Source: Micrococcales bacterium (lineage in GTDB: Bacteria; Actinomycetota; Actinomycetes; Actinomycetales; Cellulomonadaceae). Taken from it: DNA of 54,513 nucleotides. The position numbers and the translations under genes were made by a program. The notes under the pieces were generated by a model that was not told where the DNA came from, did no database searches, and saw nothing but the letters and a program-made list of their open reading frames with translations. Positions 9,516 to 20,694 of the stretch are shown piece after piece. Where the stretch lies: contig WRMB01000023.1 of the NCBI GenBank assembly GCA_009777345.1, positions 1 to 54,513 of the forward strand. The letters are read 5' to 3'. Within the stretch, counting starts at the first letter, position 1. Each line of letters opens with the position of its first letter.

Positions 9516-9574
9516 AAGACCTGCCTTCGGGGAGGTCGGCGCCGTGGCTCAGCCAGCACTCGGCGGAGCCTGGC

Positions 9575-10849
9575 TCACGGGGCGAGGCGAGCGAGCGGGC
9601 AGGTGATGGTGCCGTCGTCGAGGGTGAGCGTGGGGCCGGTGCCGGTGATGACCAGCCGGAAGACCGGATCGCCTACGGTCGAGGTGTCGATCTGGGCGAC
9701 GGCCCGAGTCAGTGATCGGGCACCGGCCTCGATCTGGATTCCGCCGAGCTTGACCTCGACGGCACCCCACCGTCCATCGGGAAGGGTGATGACAGCGTCG
9801 ATCTCGTACCCGTTGGAGTCGCGGTGGTGCAGCACCTCACCGCCGAGCGGTCCAGCCAGCACCGACAGGTCGTGGGTGATGGCGCTCTCGAACAGCAGCC
9901 CGAGGGTGTTCAGGTCCTGCGACAGACGTTGTGGTCCGGCGCGCAGGACAGCGGCTGCGAGGGCGGGATCGGCCAGGTGCAGCTTGGCTGACGTGCGCAA
10001 CCGGGCTCGAGAGCGCAGGCGAGGTGCCCAGGCTTCCTGGGCCTCCACGACGAACAGGCGTTGCAGCAGCTTGAGATAGGAGCTGATGGTGTCGTCGGTG
10101 ATAGACGGTGCGAGCACTCGAACGTCGGAGGCCAGCGTCGAGGTCGAAGCGTCGGTGGACGACGCGCGAGCCACAGCGGTGATCAGCCTGGCGACGACGG
10201 CTGGGTCGTGGCGCACGTCGGCGATCCTGCGCACATCGGTGCGGGAGACCTCGTCGGCATAGGCACGCAGCAGGGTTTGCGCCCGCTGTTCTGACAGCCC
10301 GGCCATGGCCGGGAAGCCAGGTCGGAGCAGCATCGAGATGACGGAGTCCAGCTCGTCGGTGTCCTTGTCCGGTGTGGGCTGATGCCCGTCGAACAGGTCG
10401 GCCAGGCTCACTCCGCCCGCGGGACAGCCGTTCTTCTCCCACCAGCTCATCGTCCGCATCCGCAGCCGCAGCACTCGCCCGGCTCCGGTGTGACGGGCGA
10501 CGTCGTCGTCAGGCACCGCGGACCCGGTCAGCAGGAAGAGCCCGGTGGTGTCTGAAGCGTCGACCTGGCGCCGCACCAGGTTCCACAGCGTGGGCGCGAG
10601 CTGCCACTCGTCCAGGAGGCGTGGTGGGTCACCCTCAAGCAGCGACCGTGGAGCCACGGAGAGCATCTGCTCCGCCTCAGGCTCGTCGAGGAACACGTAC
10701 GACGATGCTGCGTGAAGCCCGGTCATGGTCTTGCCGCAGGCCCGCGCGCCCTCGATGAGCACGGCACCAGCGGTGTCGAGGGCCTCGACCACGACACTGT
10801 CGATCACTCGTGGGCGATACGCCTTCCCCAGCACCGGGAATGTGTCCAT
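9575..10849 (-). CDS. AAA ATPase with DUF4143 nuclease-like C-terminus
   Basis: 424 aa. N-terminal AAA domain with Walker A-like IEGARACGKT, a LLDEWQ Walker B and sensor LLTGSA. The C-terminal DUF4143 region has a PD-(D/E)XK-like core, EIDAVI...GAVEVKLG. Function is unknown; genes of this type are common in accessory DNA. ATG 10849 (MDTFPVLG) was chosen because TATGAT (minus strand, 10862-10857) lies exactly 7 nt before it, giving a leaderless mRNA; no Shine-Dalgarno is present. Three 23-bp direct repeats sit just upstream over the -35 region. The gene has replaced the end of the upstream subtilase gene. Confidence 0.85.
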   Translation of the reverse strand: MDTFPVLGKAYRPRVIDSVVVEALDTAGAVLIEGARACGKTMTGLHAASSYVFLDEPEAEQMLSVAPRSLLEGDPPRLLDEWQLAPTLWNLVRRQVDASDTTGLFLLTGSAVPDDDVARHTGAGRVLRLRMRTMSWWEKNGCPAGGVSLADLFDGHQPTPDKDTDELDSVISMLLRPGFPAMAGLSEQRAQTLLRAYADEVSRTDVRRIADVRHDPAVVARLITAVARASSTDASTSTLASDVRVLAPSITDDTISSYLKLLQRLFVVEAQEAWAPRLRSRARLRTSAKLHLADPALAAAVLRAGPQRLSQDLNTLGLLFESAITHDLSVLAGPLGGEVLHHRDSNGYEIDAVITLPDGRWGAVEVKLGGIQIEAGARSLTRAVAQIDTSTVGDPVFRLVITGTGPTLTLDDGTITCPLARLAP

Positions 10850-10868
10850 GGGCAAGATCATAGGCCCT

Positions 10869-10935
10869 GGGCGGGAAGTTGCAGGGCTGCTGGGCGGGAA
10901 GTTGCAGGGCTGCTGGGCGGGAAGTTGCAGGGCTG
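10869..10935. repeat. Three 23-bp tandem repeats upstream of the DUF4143 gene
   Basis: The unit (GGGCGGGAAGTTGCAGGGCT plus GCT) occurs at 10869-10891, 10892-10914 and 10915-10935 (the last lacks 2 nt), almost without change. The copy nearest the gene overlaps the expected -35. The array begins exactly where homology of the truncated subtilase ends. It could be an operator array or an insertion boundary. Confidence 0.85.
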
Positions 10936-11850
10936 GCGCCGAGCGAGTCGGCGAGAAGGGTGTGGGTGCGAGCAACGCCCGTGTCGAGATGGCACACCGC
11001 TGGTGCGAGAGCACCGGCAGCGGTGACGCGTCTGCGCAGCTCGTCGACCCACTCGTTCTGCTCGGCGCGAGTCAAGTCCTCGATAGTGTCGACAAAACTC
11101 GGTCGGCGGATCTCCGCCAGTGGAAGGCTCGTGAACGGCAGCGCCTGGAGCTGGTCCCAGGATGCTTTGACCCACACGACCGTCCGGTTCTGGAACACGG
11201 TCCTTCGGTCTGCCGTCAGGATTTGGAGACGGTCGAGCACGGCCAACGCTGTGGTGTCGACGTGTGCTGCCAGCCACAGTTCCCACCAGAAGATGCCTCG
11301 CTCAGGCGGGTCGCCGTCGGACTGCCACAGGTCGTGAAGAATGGTTGATCGTATCCGTGCGATGTTGGCTACGAGGGCTTCGTTGGCGGAGTTGCCTTTC
11401 TGGGTGGTCTTGTCGAGGTAGTCCTGGAACAGTTTCAGGAACTTGCTGCGGTGCTCGTCGGAGACCCACACGACCGCTGTCTCGGGTTGGGTGTCGGTGG
11501 CGGGTTGGACGGACATGAGCAGCCATTGAGGTAGCGGGGATGTTTTGCGGTGAGCCGTCCATCGTTCCAGTGACTCGACTTTCAGCGGGTAGGCCGCGTC
11601 TGTCCCCTCGATGGTGACGAAGGTTCCCTGGGCCCTGGGCCATCAGCTCGTCCTCGTCGATACTCGACTCGGTACGGTCGTAGTCGGAGTTCGAGAATGC
11701 TGCGGTGGCTTCCGCCAGCAGCGCCTTGCCTGCGGCGCGCTTCTCGACCGGACAGATCTTAGGGTTACCCATCCCTGGACGGTTCAGGTCTTCTGGGTAG
11801 ACGCGATCGAGCACGGGCAGGTGCGGGAGGAAGCGTCGTGGGTCAGGCAC
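10936..11850 (-). pseudogene. ietS: IetS-like subtilase, frameshifted and truncated
   Basis: The reading starts at GTG 11850, overlapping the end of the AAA gene by 8 nt, and runs through DPRRFLPHLP to about LMAQGPG. It then leaves frame near 11635 within a duplicated CCCAGGG; the next frame continues GTFVTIEGTDAAYPLKVESL and later RGIFWWELWL. This order matches S8 peptidases that pair with AAA ATPases. The copy stops right after the catalytic Asp motif (AVCHLDTGV..THTLL) at the tandem repeats, so the His and Ser of the triad are missing. The protein should be inactive. The pairing to IetAS anti-phage systems is from family knowledge and is a moderate-confidence call. Confidence 0.75.
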
Positions 11851-12850
11851 CGCCTGCCTGCCGTTCGTCGAGCGCCTGGACCAGGTCGTCGGCGGTGACG
11901 TGGTCGTCGCCGCGCAGCAGGGCGTTCTTCGCAGCGGTCTCGGCGGCTTTCACCAGGTCGGCATGGCTCAGCCCGGCTGCTGCTTTCTTGACCTTGTCCC
12001 AGCGCGGCACGGTCGCGAGTGACCCGAGGCGGCCTCGGATCACAAGCCTGACATCAGACTCTTCAGGCAGACGGTAGGTCAGCACCAGATCGAAGCGGCG
12101 GAACAGTGCACGGTCGAGGATGGCCCGGTGGTTCGTGGCCGCGATCACCAGGCTCTCCGGGCTGGCTTGTTCCAAGAAGACCAGGAACGAGTTCAAGATG
12201 CGACGAGCCTCGCCCACGTCGTTCCCCGCACGGTCACCACCGAGCGCGTCGAACTCATCGAACAGGTACACCCCACGCCGTTGTGCGGCAGCGTCGAACA
12301 GCAGACGCAGCTTGCCCGCCGTCTCGCCCATGTACTTGCTCAGCAGACTGTCCAGGCGCACCGTGAACAACGGCAGGGACAGCTCGTGGGCCAGCACGGA
12401 CGCGGTCATCGTCTTGCCCGTCCCCGGCGGGCCGTCCAGCAGCAGCCGGTGGACTGGGGTGAACCCGTGGTCCAGCAGCTGGGTCCGCTGGCGCTGCTCC
12501 GCCAAGACGCGCTTGATGGACACCATCAAGTCCTCAGGCAGGACGAGGTCACACAGGGTGACTTCCGGGTTCGACGCGACCACAAGGTCAGCGACCTCAC
12601 CCTTCGGCTGTGCCAGGTGCGTCACGGACCCCGACGGCAAAGCGCTGCGAGAAGCGTCCACCGCTTGCCTTATCTCGTCCGCCAACCGGTTGTGCCCCAG
12701 GCGCGCTTCGCGTGCCGCGACCTGGAGGGCGACCGCGTAGAAGCCCTCGTCATCGCCAGCGCTGAAACTGCGGATCATCGCCGTCACATGCTCAGCCATC
12801 CCGGCTATCGCCCTCACCTCCCTCGTCGCAGGCATCCTGTCTGTGCTCAT
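11843..12850 (-). CDS. ietA: AAA+ ATPase, IetA-like partner of the subtilase
   Basis: 335 aa. A helical N-terminal region (1-100) is followed by a classical AAA+ module: Walker A GPPGTGKT (about 140), Walker B VYLFDEFDAL (about 201), sensor 1 VIAATNH, and arginine finger RALFRRFD. The C-terminal small domain ends with a helix (DDLVQALDE). In IetAS-type defence pairs, such an ATPase sits before a subtilase, as here. With the subtilase broken, this gene may be a remnant under decay or may have another role. ATG 12850 or the in-frame ATG 12835 could be the start; neither has a clear ribosome site. Confidence 0.75.
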   Translation of the reverse strand: MSTDRMPATREVRAIAGMAEHVTAMIRSFSAGDDEGFYAVALQVAAREARLGHNRLADEIRQAVDASRSALPSGSVTHLAQPKGEVADLVVASNPEVTLCDLVLPEDLMVSIKRVLAEQRQRTQLLDHGFTPVHRLLLDGPPGTGKTMTASVLAHELSLPLFTVRLDSLLSKYMGETAGKLRLLFDAAAQRRGVYLFDEFDALGGDRAGNDVGEARRILNSFLVFLEQASPESLVIAATNHRAILDRALFRRFDLVLTYRLPEESDVRLVIRGRLGSLATVPRWDKVKKAAAGLSHADLVKAAETAAKNALLRGDDHVTADDLVQALDERQAGGA

Positions 12851-13142
12851 CTAAGCCTACGGGTCAGACGTCCGGGTTCTCCCAGCGTCGTCGTCGGGTG
12901 ACGAGGTACGCGCGCGAGCCGAACTCTAGCCTCCTCGATATCAAGATACTCGTTGTCAAGACATCCCGTGGCCGACGAGGCGGCAGCCGGGGCTGCTCGG
13001 TCGTGCGCACGCACCTGTCATGGTCGACAGTGTGCGGCACCGCGACGGGGTGCTACCGCAGGCCCCAAAGCGCACCGCCCCTCTCGACAGACGTCCTGCC
13101 ACTCTCGACAGTCGTGTGTCTGTGCAGTTCAGAGGCCACGTC
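12851..13142. other. Gene-free island edge next to tRNA-Arg
   Basis: No convincing gene. It contains direct repeats CTCTCGACAG (13081-13090 and 13102-13111) and a more AT-rich patch with short repeats around 12930-12965. Its place between a defence remnant and a tRNA fits an island boundary, but I could not identify an attachment core. Confidence 0.4.
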
Positions 13143-13218
13143 TGGCGCCCCCGCCGGGACTCGAACCCGGAACCTGCGGATTAGAAGTCCGTCGCTCTGT
13201 CCATTGAGCTACAGGGGC
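13143..13218 (-). tRNA. tRNA-Arg (anticodon TCT)
   Basis: The minus strand folds as a full cloverleaf: acceptor GCCCCTG/CGGGGGC, a D-arm starting TAGCTC, anticodon loop CTTCTAA with TCT, T-arm GGTTCGAGTCC, discriminator G and an encoded CCA. The DNA next to it holds the IetAS remnant, and tRNA genes are common island sites. Confidence 0.95.
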
Positions 13219-13348
13219 CGTGCGCCGTGTGCCGTCCCAGCGTAGTGGGAAGAACGCCCGCGAAGTATGCACATCCGGCGACGGTGGCATGGGAGAATGA
13301 CCCCACGTGCCACCCGGTGCGTCGTGCGGACGAAGGAGCGGTCGGCCG

Positions 13349-15010
13349 GTGGCTGTGCTAGACGATCCCCGTCGCGTGCTGGCCCGTCCGCCTGCGGCGG
13401 CCGAGCTGGTCGAGGCTGTCGAGGACCTGCGGTACGCCGCCGAACATACCCGCTTCCCGCTGCGTCTGCCCGGTGCGGACCGGGCCGAGGAGTCCCGCGG
13501 TCGGCTCGTCAGCCAGCTCGTCGAGCACCTGCTGCCGCGGCTGACCCAGCTGGCGGCACCGGCGGTGGTGGTCGTCGCCGGGTCCACCGGGGCGGGTAAG
13601 TCTACGCTGGTGAACTCGCTGGTCGGGGCGGAGGTCAGCCAGGCCGGGGTGCTGCGTCCCACGACCCGCCGGGCGGTGCTCGTGCACCACCCGGCCGATG
13701 CCGGGCTGCTCGCCGGGCACCCGGTGCACCACGACGTGGAGGTCGCCCAGACCGAGGCGCTGCCGCGCGGGATCGCCCTGCTCGACGCCCCCGACCTGGA
13801 CTCGGTGGTCGAGGAGAACCGGGTCAGGGCCTACCGGCTGCTGGAGTCCGCCGACCTGTGGCTGTTCGTCACCACCGCCACCCGGTACGGCGACGCGCTG
13901 CCCTGGCGGGTGCTGCAGGACGCGGCCACCCGCGGCACCACCGTCGCGATGGTGCTCAACCGGACCGCCCGCAAGGCGCTGCCCCAGGTGCGCCAGGACC
14001 TCCTGGCCCGGATGCGCGAGCACGGGCTGGGCAGCTCGCCGCTGTTCACGGTGCCCGACGTCGGCCCGCACACCGGACCGCTGGACGCCGACGCCGTCGC
14101 CTCGGTGTCCCGGTGGATGACGATGCTCGCCGGACCGGACCGGGCGCGGACCGTCGTGCGCCGTACCCTCAAGGGCGCGCTCGACGCGCTGCGCGGCTGG
14201 GTGGACGAGCTGGCTGCGGCGGTCGAGGACCAGGCCGTCGCGGCGGGCGAGATCGGCGCGGCGGTGACGCAGTCGCTGGTCCCGGTGCGCCAGGCCCAGG
14301 CCGCGGGGGTGCGGGGCGGTTCGGTCGCCGACGGGGCGGTGCGCAGCCGGTGGTTGGAGCTGACGGCTCGCGGGGCGCCGTTGGCGGGGCTCGTCGGCCG
14401 GGGCGGGCGGATCCGCGGCGGTGCGAAGGAGGCCCGGGCCAGGACCCAGGCGGTGCGACCGCTGCTGGACGATCTGGTGGCCGGGGCCCGGCTGACGCTG
14501 TTCGCCGCCCGGGACGCGGCCCACCGGGCGGTGGAGACCACGCTGCGCGACCCGGACGGGCCGCGGGGCGGTGCCGCGCTCGTCGACCAGGTCACGGTGC
14601 CGAAGACCAGAGGACGCAAGGCCGCGGCCCGGCGGGTCGCGACCGCCTGGGTGGACAACGGGCTGGCGCTGGTCCGCGACCTGCTCAGCGGCGGCGAGGT
14701 GAACCGGGTCAGCATCGTGCTGGTCCGGCGGGCCATCGTGCAGCGGGGGATCGGCGCCGAGACCGTCGCCGCGATGGCGCTGGCCGGGGCCGCTGGGGTG
14801 GCCGATGCCGCCGAGACGACCGCCGCGGTGCTCGGCCCGGCGGGCCCCGAGCTGGTCCGCGCGCTGCGCGACGACCTGGTCGCCCGGATCGGTGCCGAGA
14901 TCGACGCCGAGGCGGAGGCGGTCGGCGACGTGCTGGCCGATCCGGACCTGGCGACCGATGCCGCGTCGCGGCTCCGGTTGCGGCTGGCGGTCCTCAAGGA
15001 GCTGATATGA
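13349..15010 (+). CDS. Era/YfjP-like GTPase, first of a coupled pair
   Basis: 553 aa. TRAFAC-class GTPase with G1 AGSTGAGKST (near residue 75), a G3-like LLDAPDLDSV and a weak G4 position at VLNRT. The long C-terminal part is helical and Ala/Arg-rich. Paired GTPases of this kind are widespread in actinobacteria; their role is not established. GTG 13349 follows AAGGAG with good spacing; an in-frame GTG 14 codons upstream lacks a ribosome site. The stop overlaps the next start as ATGA. Confidence 0.85.
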   Translation: MAVLDDPRRVLARPPAAAELVEAVEDLRYAAEHTRFPLRLPGADRAEESRGRLVSQLVEHLLPRLTQLAAPAVVVVAGSTGAGKSTLVNSLVGAEVSQAGVLRPTTRRAVLVHHPADAGLLAGHPVHHDVEVAQTEALPRGIALLDAPDLDSVVEENRVRAYRLLESADLWLFVTTATRYGDALPWRVLQDAATRGTTVAMVLNRTARKALPQVRQDLLARMREHGLGSSPLFTVPDVGPHTGPLDADAVASVSRWMTMLAGPDRARTVVRRTLKGALDALRGWVDELAAAVEDQAVAAGEIGAAVTQSLVPVRQAQAAGVRGGSVADGAVRSRWLELTARGAPLAGLVGRGGRIRGGAKEARARTQAVRPLLDDLVAGARLTLFAARDAAHRAVETTLRDPDGPRGGAALVDQVTVPKTRGRKAAARRVATAWVDNGLALVRDLLSGGEVNRVSIVLVRRAIVQRGIGAETVAAMALAGAAGVADAAETTAAVLGPAGPELVRALRDDLVARIGAEIDAEAEAVGDVLADPDLATDAASRLRLRLAVLKELI

Positions 15011-16569
15011 CGCCCCACGCTTCCGCGCCGCCGGTCGTGCCTGTTCCCGACGGGTCGGCCGAGCCGGTGCAGGACGACCAGGCGACGCCCGTGCGCGGGC
15101 TGCCCGCGCAGCCGCTGCACGGCGAGCAGACCGCGCGGGTCGCCGACCGGGCTGCCCGGCTGACCGCGATCGTGGACGAGGCGGCCGACGTCCTGGACGA
15201 CGCGACCGTCGCCGCGGTGCGCAGCGCGCTGGACCGGGTCCGGATGCGTCTCGACCTGGGCGTGGACCGCACCGTCGTGGCCATCGTCGGCGGCACCGGG
15301 TCGGGCAAGTCCAGCCTGTTCAACGCGGTCACCGGGCTGCAGTTCGCCGATGTCGGCGACACCCGGCCCACTACGTCCGCCATGACTGCCTGCGTCTGGG
15401 GCGCCGACGGCGGCCCGGTGCTCGACTGGCTGGGTGTGGACCCGCGCCGCCGCATCCAGCGCGAGAGCCTGCTGGACGCCGGGGACCAGGACTACCTGGC
15501 CGGGCTGGTGCTGCTCGACCTGCCCGACCACGACTCGGTGGCCACCGCGCACCGCGAGGTGGTCGACGAGGTGCTGCCGCAGGCCGACCTGGTGGTCTGG
15601 GTGGTCGACCCGCAGAAGTACGCCGACGCCGCCCTGCACACCGGGTACCTGCGCGACCTGCAGGGCCGGGACACGGCGACGCTGGTGGTGCTCAACCAGA
15701 TCGACACGGTGCCGGTCGAGTACCGCAGGACCCTGGTCGCCGACCTGGCCCGGCTGGTGGTCACCGACGGGCTGTCCCGGGCTTCGGTGCAGGCCGTGTC
15801 GGCGCTCACCGGGGACGGTGTGCCCGCGCTGCGGGCCCGGCTGGCTGAGGCGGTCAGCGGCCGCTCGGCCGCGGCGGAGCATGCCTGGCACGACCTGTCC
15901 GCGGTGGCCGGTCTGCTCGTCGACGCGCTCGGCCCGCGGGTGGAACCACCCACCGTCGACGCCCTGCCACCGGTGGTCGAGACGCTGACCCAGGCGGCCG
16001 GTCTGGACGCCGCGGCGGACGCCTGCGCGTCGGCGCTGCGTTCCGGCGGCCAGTTGGACGTGCTCGGCGAAGCGCTCGGCACGGTGCACGCCGAGGGGGC
16101 CGAGCTGGCCCGCCACCAGTGGTTGGACCGCGCGACCGCGTCCCTGCTGCCCGCCTGGGCCAAGGCGGTCGAGCACCGGGTCGCCACCGCTGACGAGCTG
16201 CGCCAGGCCACCTCCGACGCCCTGACCGGTATCACCCTGGGCGCGCGCCGCTCGGGACTGGTCGAGGCCGGGTGGTGGGTGAGCGGTGTGCTCGGCCTGG
16301 TTGCCGTGGTGACGCTGCTCGGCACGGTCTCCGCCGACGCCTGGGTGGTGCCCCTCGTCGTCGGCCTGCTGCTCGCCCTGGCCGCGGGCGGGGTGCTGGC
16401 GGCGGCCTGGTGGTGGCGCCGCACCGACGCCGACCGCTGCGCCGCCCGGCTCGTCGTCGAGGGCCGTGCGGTCGTGCGCGCGGCGGCGACGGTCCGCCTC
16501 GTCGACCCGACCGCCGACGTCTACGCCCGCCTGCGCCGCCTCCAGGACCAGGTCGCCCAGATCCGCTGA
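15007..16569 (+). CDS. YfjP-like GTPase with C-terminal membrane hairpin
   Basis: 520 aa. G1 GGTGSGKSSL, switch threonines in RPTTSAMT, G3 LLDLPDHDSV and G4 LNQID are clear. Near residues 415-470 two hydrophobic segments (SGVLGLVAVVTLLGTVSA and VVPLVVGLLLALAAGGVLAA) anchor it to the membrane. It is translationally coupled to the previous GTPase (ATGA), so the two probably act together, perhaps as a heterodimer at the membrane; that is inference. Confidence 0.87.
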   Translation: MTPHASAPPVVPVPDGSAEPVQDDQATPVRGLPAQPLHGEQTARVADRAARLTAIVDEAADVLDDATVAAVRSALDRVRMRLDLGVDRTVVAIVGGTGSGKSSLFNAVTGLQFADVGDTRPTTSAMTACVWGADGGPVLDWLGVDPRRRIQRESLLDAGDQDYLAGLVLLDLPDHDSVATAHREVVDEVLPQADLVVWVVDPQKYADAALHTGYLRDLQGRDTATLVVLNQIDTVPVEYRRTLVADLARLVVTDGLSRASVQAVSALTGDGVPALRARLAEAVSGRSAAAEHAWHDLSAVAGLLVDALGPRVEPPTVDALPPVVETLTQAAGLDAAADACASALRSGGQLDVLGEALGTVHAEGAELARHQWLDRATASLLPAWAKAVEHRVATADELRQATSDALTGITLGARRSGLVEAGWWVSGVLGLVAVVTLLGTVSADAWVVPLVVGLLLALAAGGVLAAAWWWRRTDADRCAARLVVEGRAVVRAAATVRLVDPTADVYARLRRLQDQVAQIR

Positions 16570-16674
16570 AGCTCTTCTGGTCTTGCGCGGTCGAACCGTC
16601 CCAGCCTGGATCCGGGCTGAGGACCGGTGGCCTCGACGTCAGGGCACGGCGCCCGGCCCAGTAGGGTGGAGGGT

Positions 16675-18357
<1,683 letters not shown>

Positions 18358-18706
18358 CCTGCCCGAGGGGCCGACCCCGTCGGCATCCGGGCGAACCCCG
18401 ACGAAACCTCCGTGGCGCCCGGGTCCGGCTTCCTACGATGCTGGTATGGCCCGTCTTGGTCGCCTGACGTCGGTCCGGTACGGACGTCTGTGGCGCTCGA
18501 CCCGCTGGGTCTCGCTCTCGGTCGGGGACCTGTTCTTGCTGGCGGCGCCGCCTGCCCGCTCGGCGGTCCGCCGTCGTGGACGGGCTGGTGCGGCTCGGCT
18601 GGTCTCTGGTCCGGCGGCGGTGGGCAGCCCCGCCGACGGGGGCGCTGGGCGGATCGTCCGGTTTCGCCAGCTACGCTTCGACCAGAGCCCAGATCGGGGA
18701 GGTCGG

Positions 18707-19303
18707 ATGCGAGTGGTGCCGCGCTATGCGCTGAGCTGGAACGAGATCACCGGCAGGCCGGACCCGGCCTGGCTGGACGTCGACGACGCCAGGGCGGCCT
18801 ACGAGAGCCCGGCCGGTCCGGCGCTGGTCGTCGTGGACGGTTCCACCCCGGTCGGCAAGCAGGCCGTGCGGGCCGCCTGGCGCATCCGGTTCACCGCGGA
18901 CGGCCTGGTCCGGGTCAGCTGGATGGACGAGCACGGGTCGGTGCTGCGCCAGTCGTACTACGAGACGACGGACGGGCGGCTGTTCCGCACCCGGATCACC
19001 GACCGCACCTACCCCGACAGCGCGCAGCGCTGGCTGATGTACGAGGCGCAGGTGCGCCGCACCCTGGACTTCCACCCTGACGGCGCGATCTTCATCGAGG
19101 TCTACCGGACCGGCGAGCCGGACGTCGAGCGGGGGATCACCGCGTCGGACGAGTCGGCCTGGTGGTTGGACCGCCCTGCGTTCGGCTGCTGGGACGATCT
19201 GCTCGACCCCGGCTACGGCCTGCCTTCTGACGATCCCGGCCTGGACCCGCGCCTCGCGCAGGCGTGGGATCTGAGTGCGACCGGGACCTCGGCCGAGGTC
19301 TGA
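18707..19303 (+). CDS. Hypothetical protein; its 3' end is duplicated beyond the DUF4143 gene
   Basis: 198 aa from ATG 18707, with GGGGAGG just upstream and a TACGCT -10 about 30 nt before. The same frame is open back to ATG 18446, which lies 6 nt after a TACGAT and could be a leaderless start; the extra 87 residues are Arg-rich and unlike the rest, so I prefer 18707. The protein is soluble and β-rich, with many Trp/Tyr (RVSWMDEHGSVLRQSYYETT, RWLMYEAQVRRTLDF). I recognise no family. The last 86 bases of homology (WDDLLDPGYGLPSDDPGLD) recur at 20824-20907, on the far side of the inserted ATPase. Confidence 0.7.
   Translation: MRVVPRYALSWNEITGRPDPAWLDVDDARAAYESPAGPALVVVDGSTPVGKQAVRAAWRIRFTADGLVRVSWMDEHGSVLRQSYYETTDGRLFRTRITDRTYPDSAQRWLMYEAQVRRTLDFHPDGAIFIEVYRTGEPDVERGITASDESAWWLDRPAFGCWDDLLDPGYGLPSDDPGLDPRLAQAWDLSATGTSAEV
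19169..19254 (+). repeat. Gene-end direct repeat, left copy
   Basis: 86 bp within the 3' end of the 18707-19303 gene. It matches 20824-20907 with only a 3-nt indel and a few substitutions. A second, shorter match around both GGTCTGAC stops (about 19297 and 20926) extends the similarity. The pair brackets the DUF4143 ATPase gene. Confidence 0.85.
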
Positions 19304-19341
19304 CAGGGGCCGGGGTCAGGATCAGCCCAGCCAGGTGCGGG

Positions 19342-20682
19342 TTATCTTTCAGCCAAGAGGTTCTGGTTGCGAACCTGGGCAGTGACGATCTCGCGCAGGC
19401 GACCGATAGCGTACAGCGGCACGTTGGTGATGCGGCCGTCGGTGCGCTGGCCTGCCAGGGACGTCCGGACGGCGACCTGCGGGTCGAACCGGTCGACGTA
19501 CGACTTGAGGCTCTTCGCCTGGAGGCTGCCGCCAGACTTGACTTCTATCGGGACGATGACGTTGTCCAGGTCGGCAAGGAAGTCGACCTCCGCGGTGGCC
19601 CGGTCGTTCGTCCAGTAGCACGGGTCGACGCCGACGGACGCGACGAGTTCTTGAAGCACGTACTGCTCGGCCAGAGCGCCTTTGAACTCGGTGAACAGCT
19701 GATTGCCGTCGAGCACGGTAGCGGGAGCCAGGCCGCTCAGCGCACTGAGAAGCCCGACGTCGAGCAGGTAGAGCTTGAAGGCTGAGGCTTCGGCGTAGGT
19801 CGTCAGCGGGACTCGAGGAGCGGTGACACGTGGCACCTGGAGCACCAGACCGGCGTGCACCAGCCACTCGATCACGCTCTGGTACGACCTGGCTCGGGCG
19901 CCTGGCTCGACCTGGCCGTAGACGAACTTCTTCTTCTCTTGCCCCAGCTGTTGCGGGATGGAGGTCAACGTCTTGCGCAGGCGGGGAACCAGCTCGACCG
20001 GTGCGTGCTTGGAGAAGTCGAGGTCGTAGGCGCGCAGGATCTGGCGCTGGACGTCCTGGACCTCGACGAGGTCACGACGGTCGGCGTAGCTGGCCACCGC
20101 CTCGGGCATTCCGCCCACGACGTGGTACGCCCGCAGGAGACCGATCAGTTCGTCGGTGAAGACGTCAGCCCTGGTCGGCTCCGCGTGGGTGAGGACTTCA
20201 TCGAGGCGTGACCTGCCGACCGCTCGGAGGAACTCGCTGAACGACAGCGGGTAGAGGTCGAGGAAGTCGACCTTGCCGACCGGGAAGGAATGCCCCGAGT
20301 GGAGGGCGACACCGAGAAGAGAGCCCGCCGCCACGATCTGGTACTGAGGGGCAGACTCGGCGAACGACTTCAGCGAGGCGAGGGCGTCGGGAGCTTCCTG
20401 GATCTCGTCGAAGACCAGCAGAGTCCGGTCGGGGTCGATACGACGCTCGAGGTACACCTCGATCCGGTCGACGATGCTCGACGCCTGGCGGTCGGGGAAG
20501 AGCACCCGGGTGAGCCGGTCGTCGTCGAAGAACGAGAGGCTCACGACGTCGTCGTACTCTCGTCGCCCGAACTCCTGCATCAGCCACGTCTTGCCGACCT
20601 GGCGCGCCCCCGAGATGATCAGCGGCTTGCGGCGCGGGCTGGACTTCCAGGTCAGCAGTCGGCTGTAGGCGTCTCGCTCCAC
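19342..20682 (-). CDS. AAA ATPase with DUF4143 nuclease-like C-terminus, second copy
   Basis: 446 aa. Walker A ISGARQVGKTW, Walker B LLVFDEIQEAPDAL, sensor VAAGSLLGVAL and PLSFSEFLRA are standard for the AAA_14/DUF4143 family. The C-terminal EVDFLADLDNVIVPIEVKSG is the PD-(D/E)XK-like core. GTG 20682 was chosen for its GGAGGGAGC ribosome site; the open frame extends upstream only through a translated repeat. It is distantly related to the ATPase at 9575-10849, not a recent copy. Function is unknown. Its insertion between duplicated gene ends suggests mobility. Confidence 0.87.
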   Translation of the reverse strand: MERDAYSRLLTWKSSPRRKPLIISGARQVGKTWLMQEFGRREYDDVVSLSFFDDDRLTRVLFPDRQASSIVDRIEVYLERRIDPDRTLLVFDEIQEAPDALASLKSFAESAPQYQIVAAGSLLGVALHSGHSFPVGKVDFLDLYPLSFSEFLRAVGRSRLDEVLTHAEPTRADVFTDELIGLLRAYHVVGGMPEAVASYADRRDLVEVQDVQRQILRAYDLDFSKHAPVELVPRLRKTLTSIPQQLGQEKKKFVYGQVEPGARARSYQSVIEWLVHAGLVLQVPRVTAPRVPLTTYAEASAFKLYLLDVGLLSALSGLAPATVLDGNQLFTEFKGALAEQYVLQELVASVGVDPCYWTNDRATAEVDFLADLDNVIVPIEVKSGGSLQAKSLKSYVDRFDPQVAVRTSLAGQRTDGRITNVPLYAIGRLREIVTAQVRNQNLLAER

Positions 20683-20694
20683 TGTTGCTCCCTC

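Noticed and set aside
10869..10935. CRISPR-like array
   Set aside because: Three head-to-tail units without spacers; a tandem repeat.
11630..11650. Extra GGGCCC box of the pilus regulon
   Set aside because: It lies inside the subtilase pseudogene at the CCCAGGG duplication and lacks the second box and -10 spacing.
18446..18706. 87-residue N-terminal extension of the hypothetical protein
   Set aside because: Arg/Ala-rich and lacking the style of the rest; ATG 18707 has a strong ribosome site. The leaderless start at 18446 cannot be fully ruled out.
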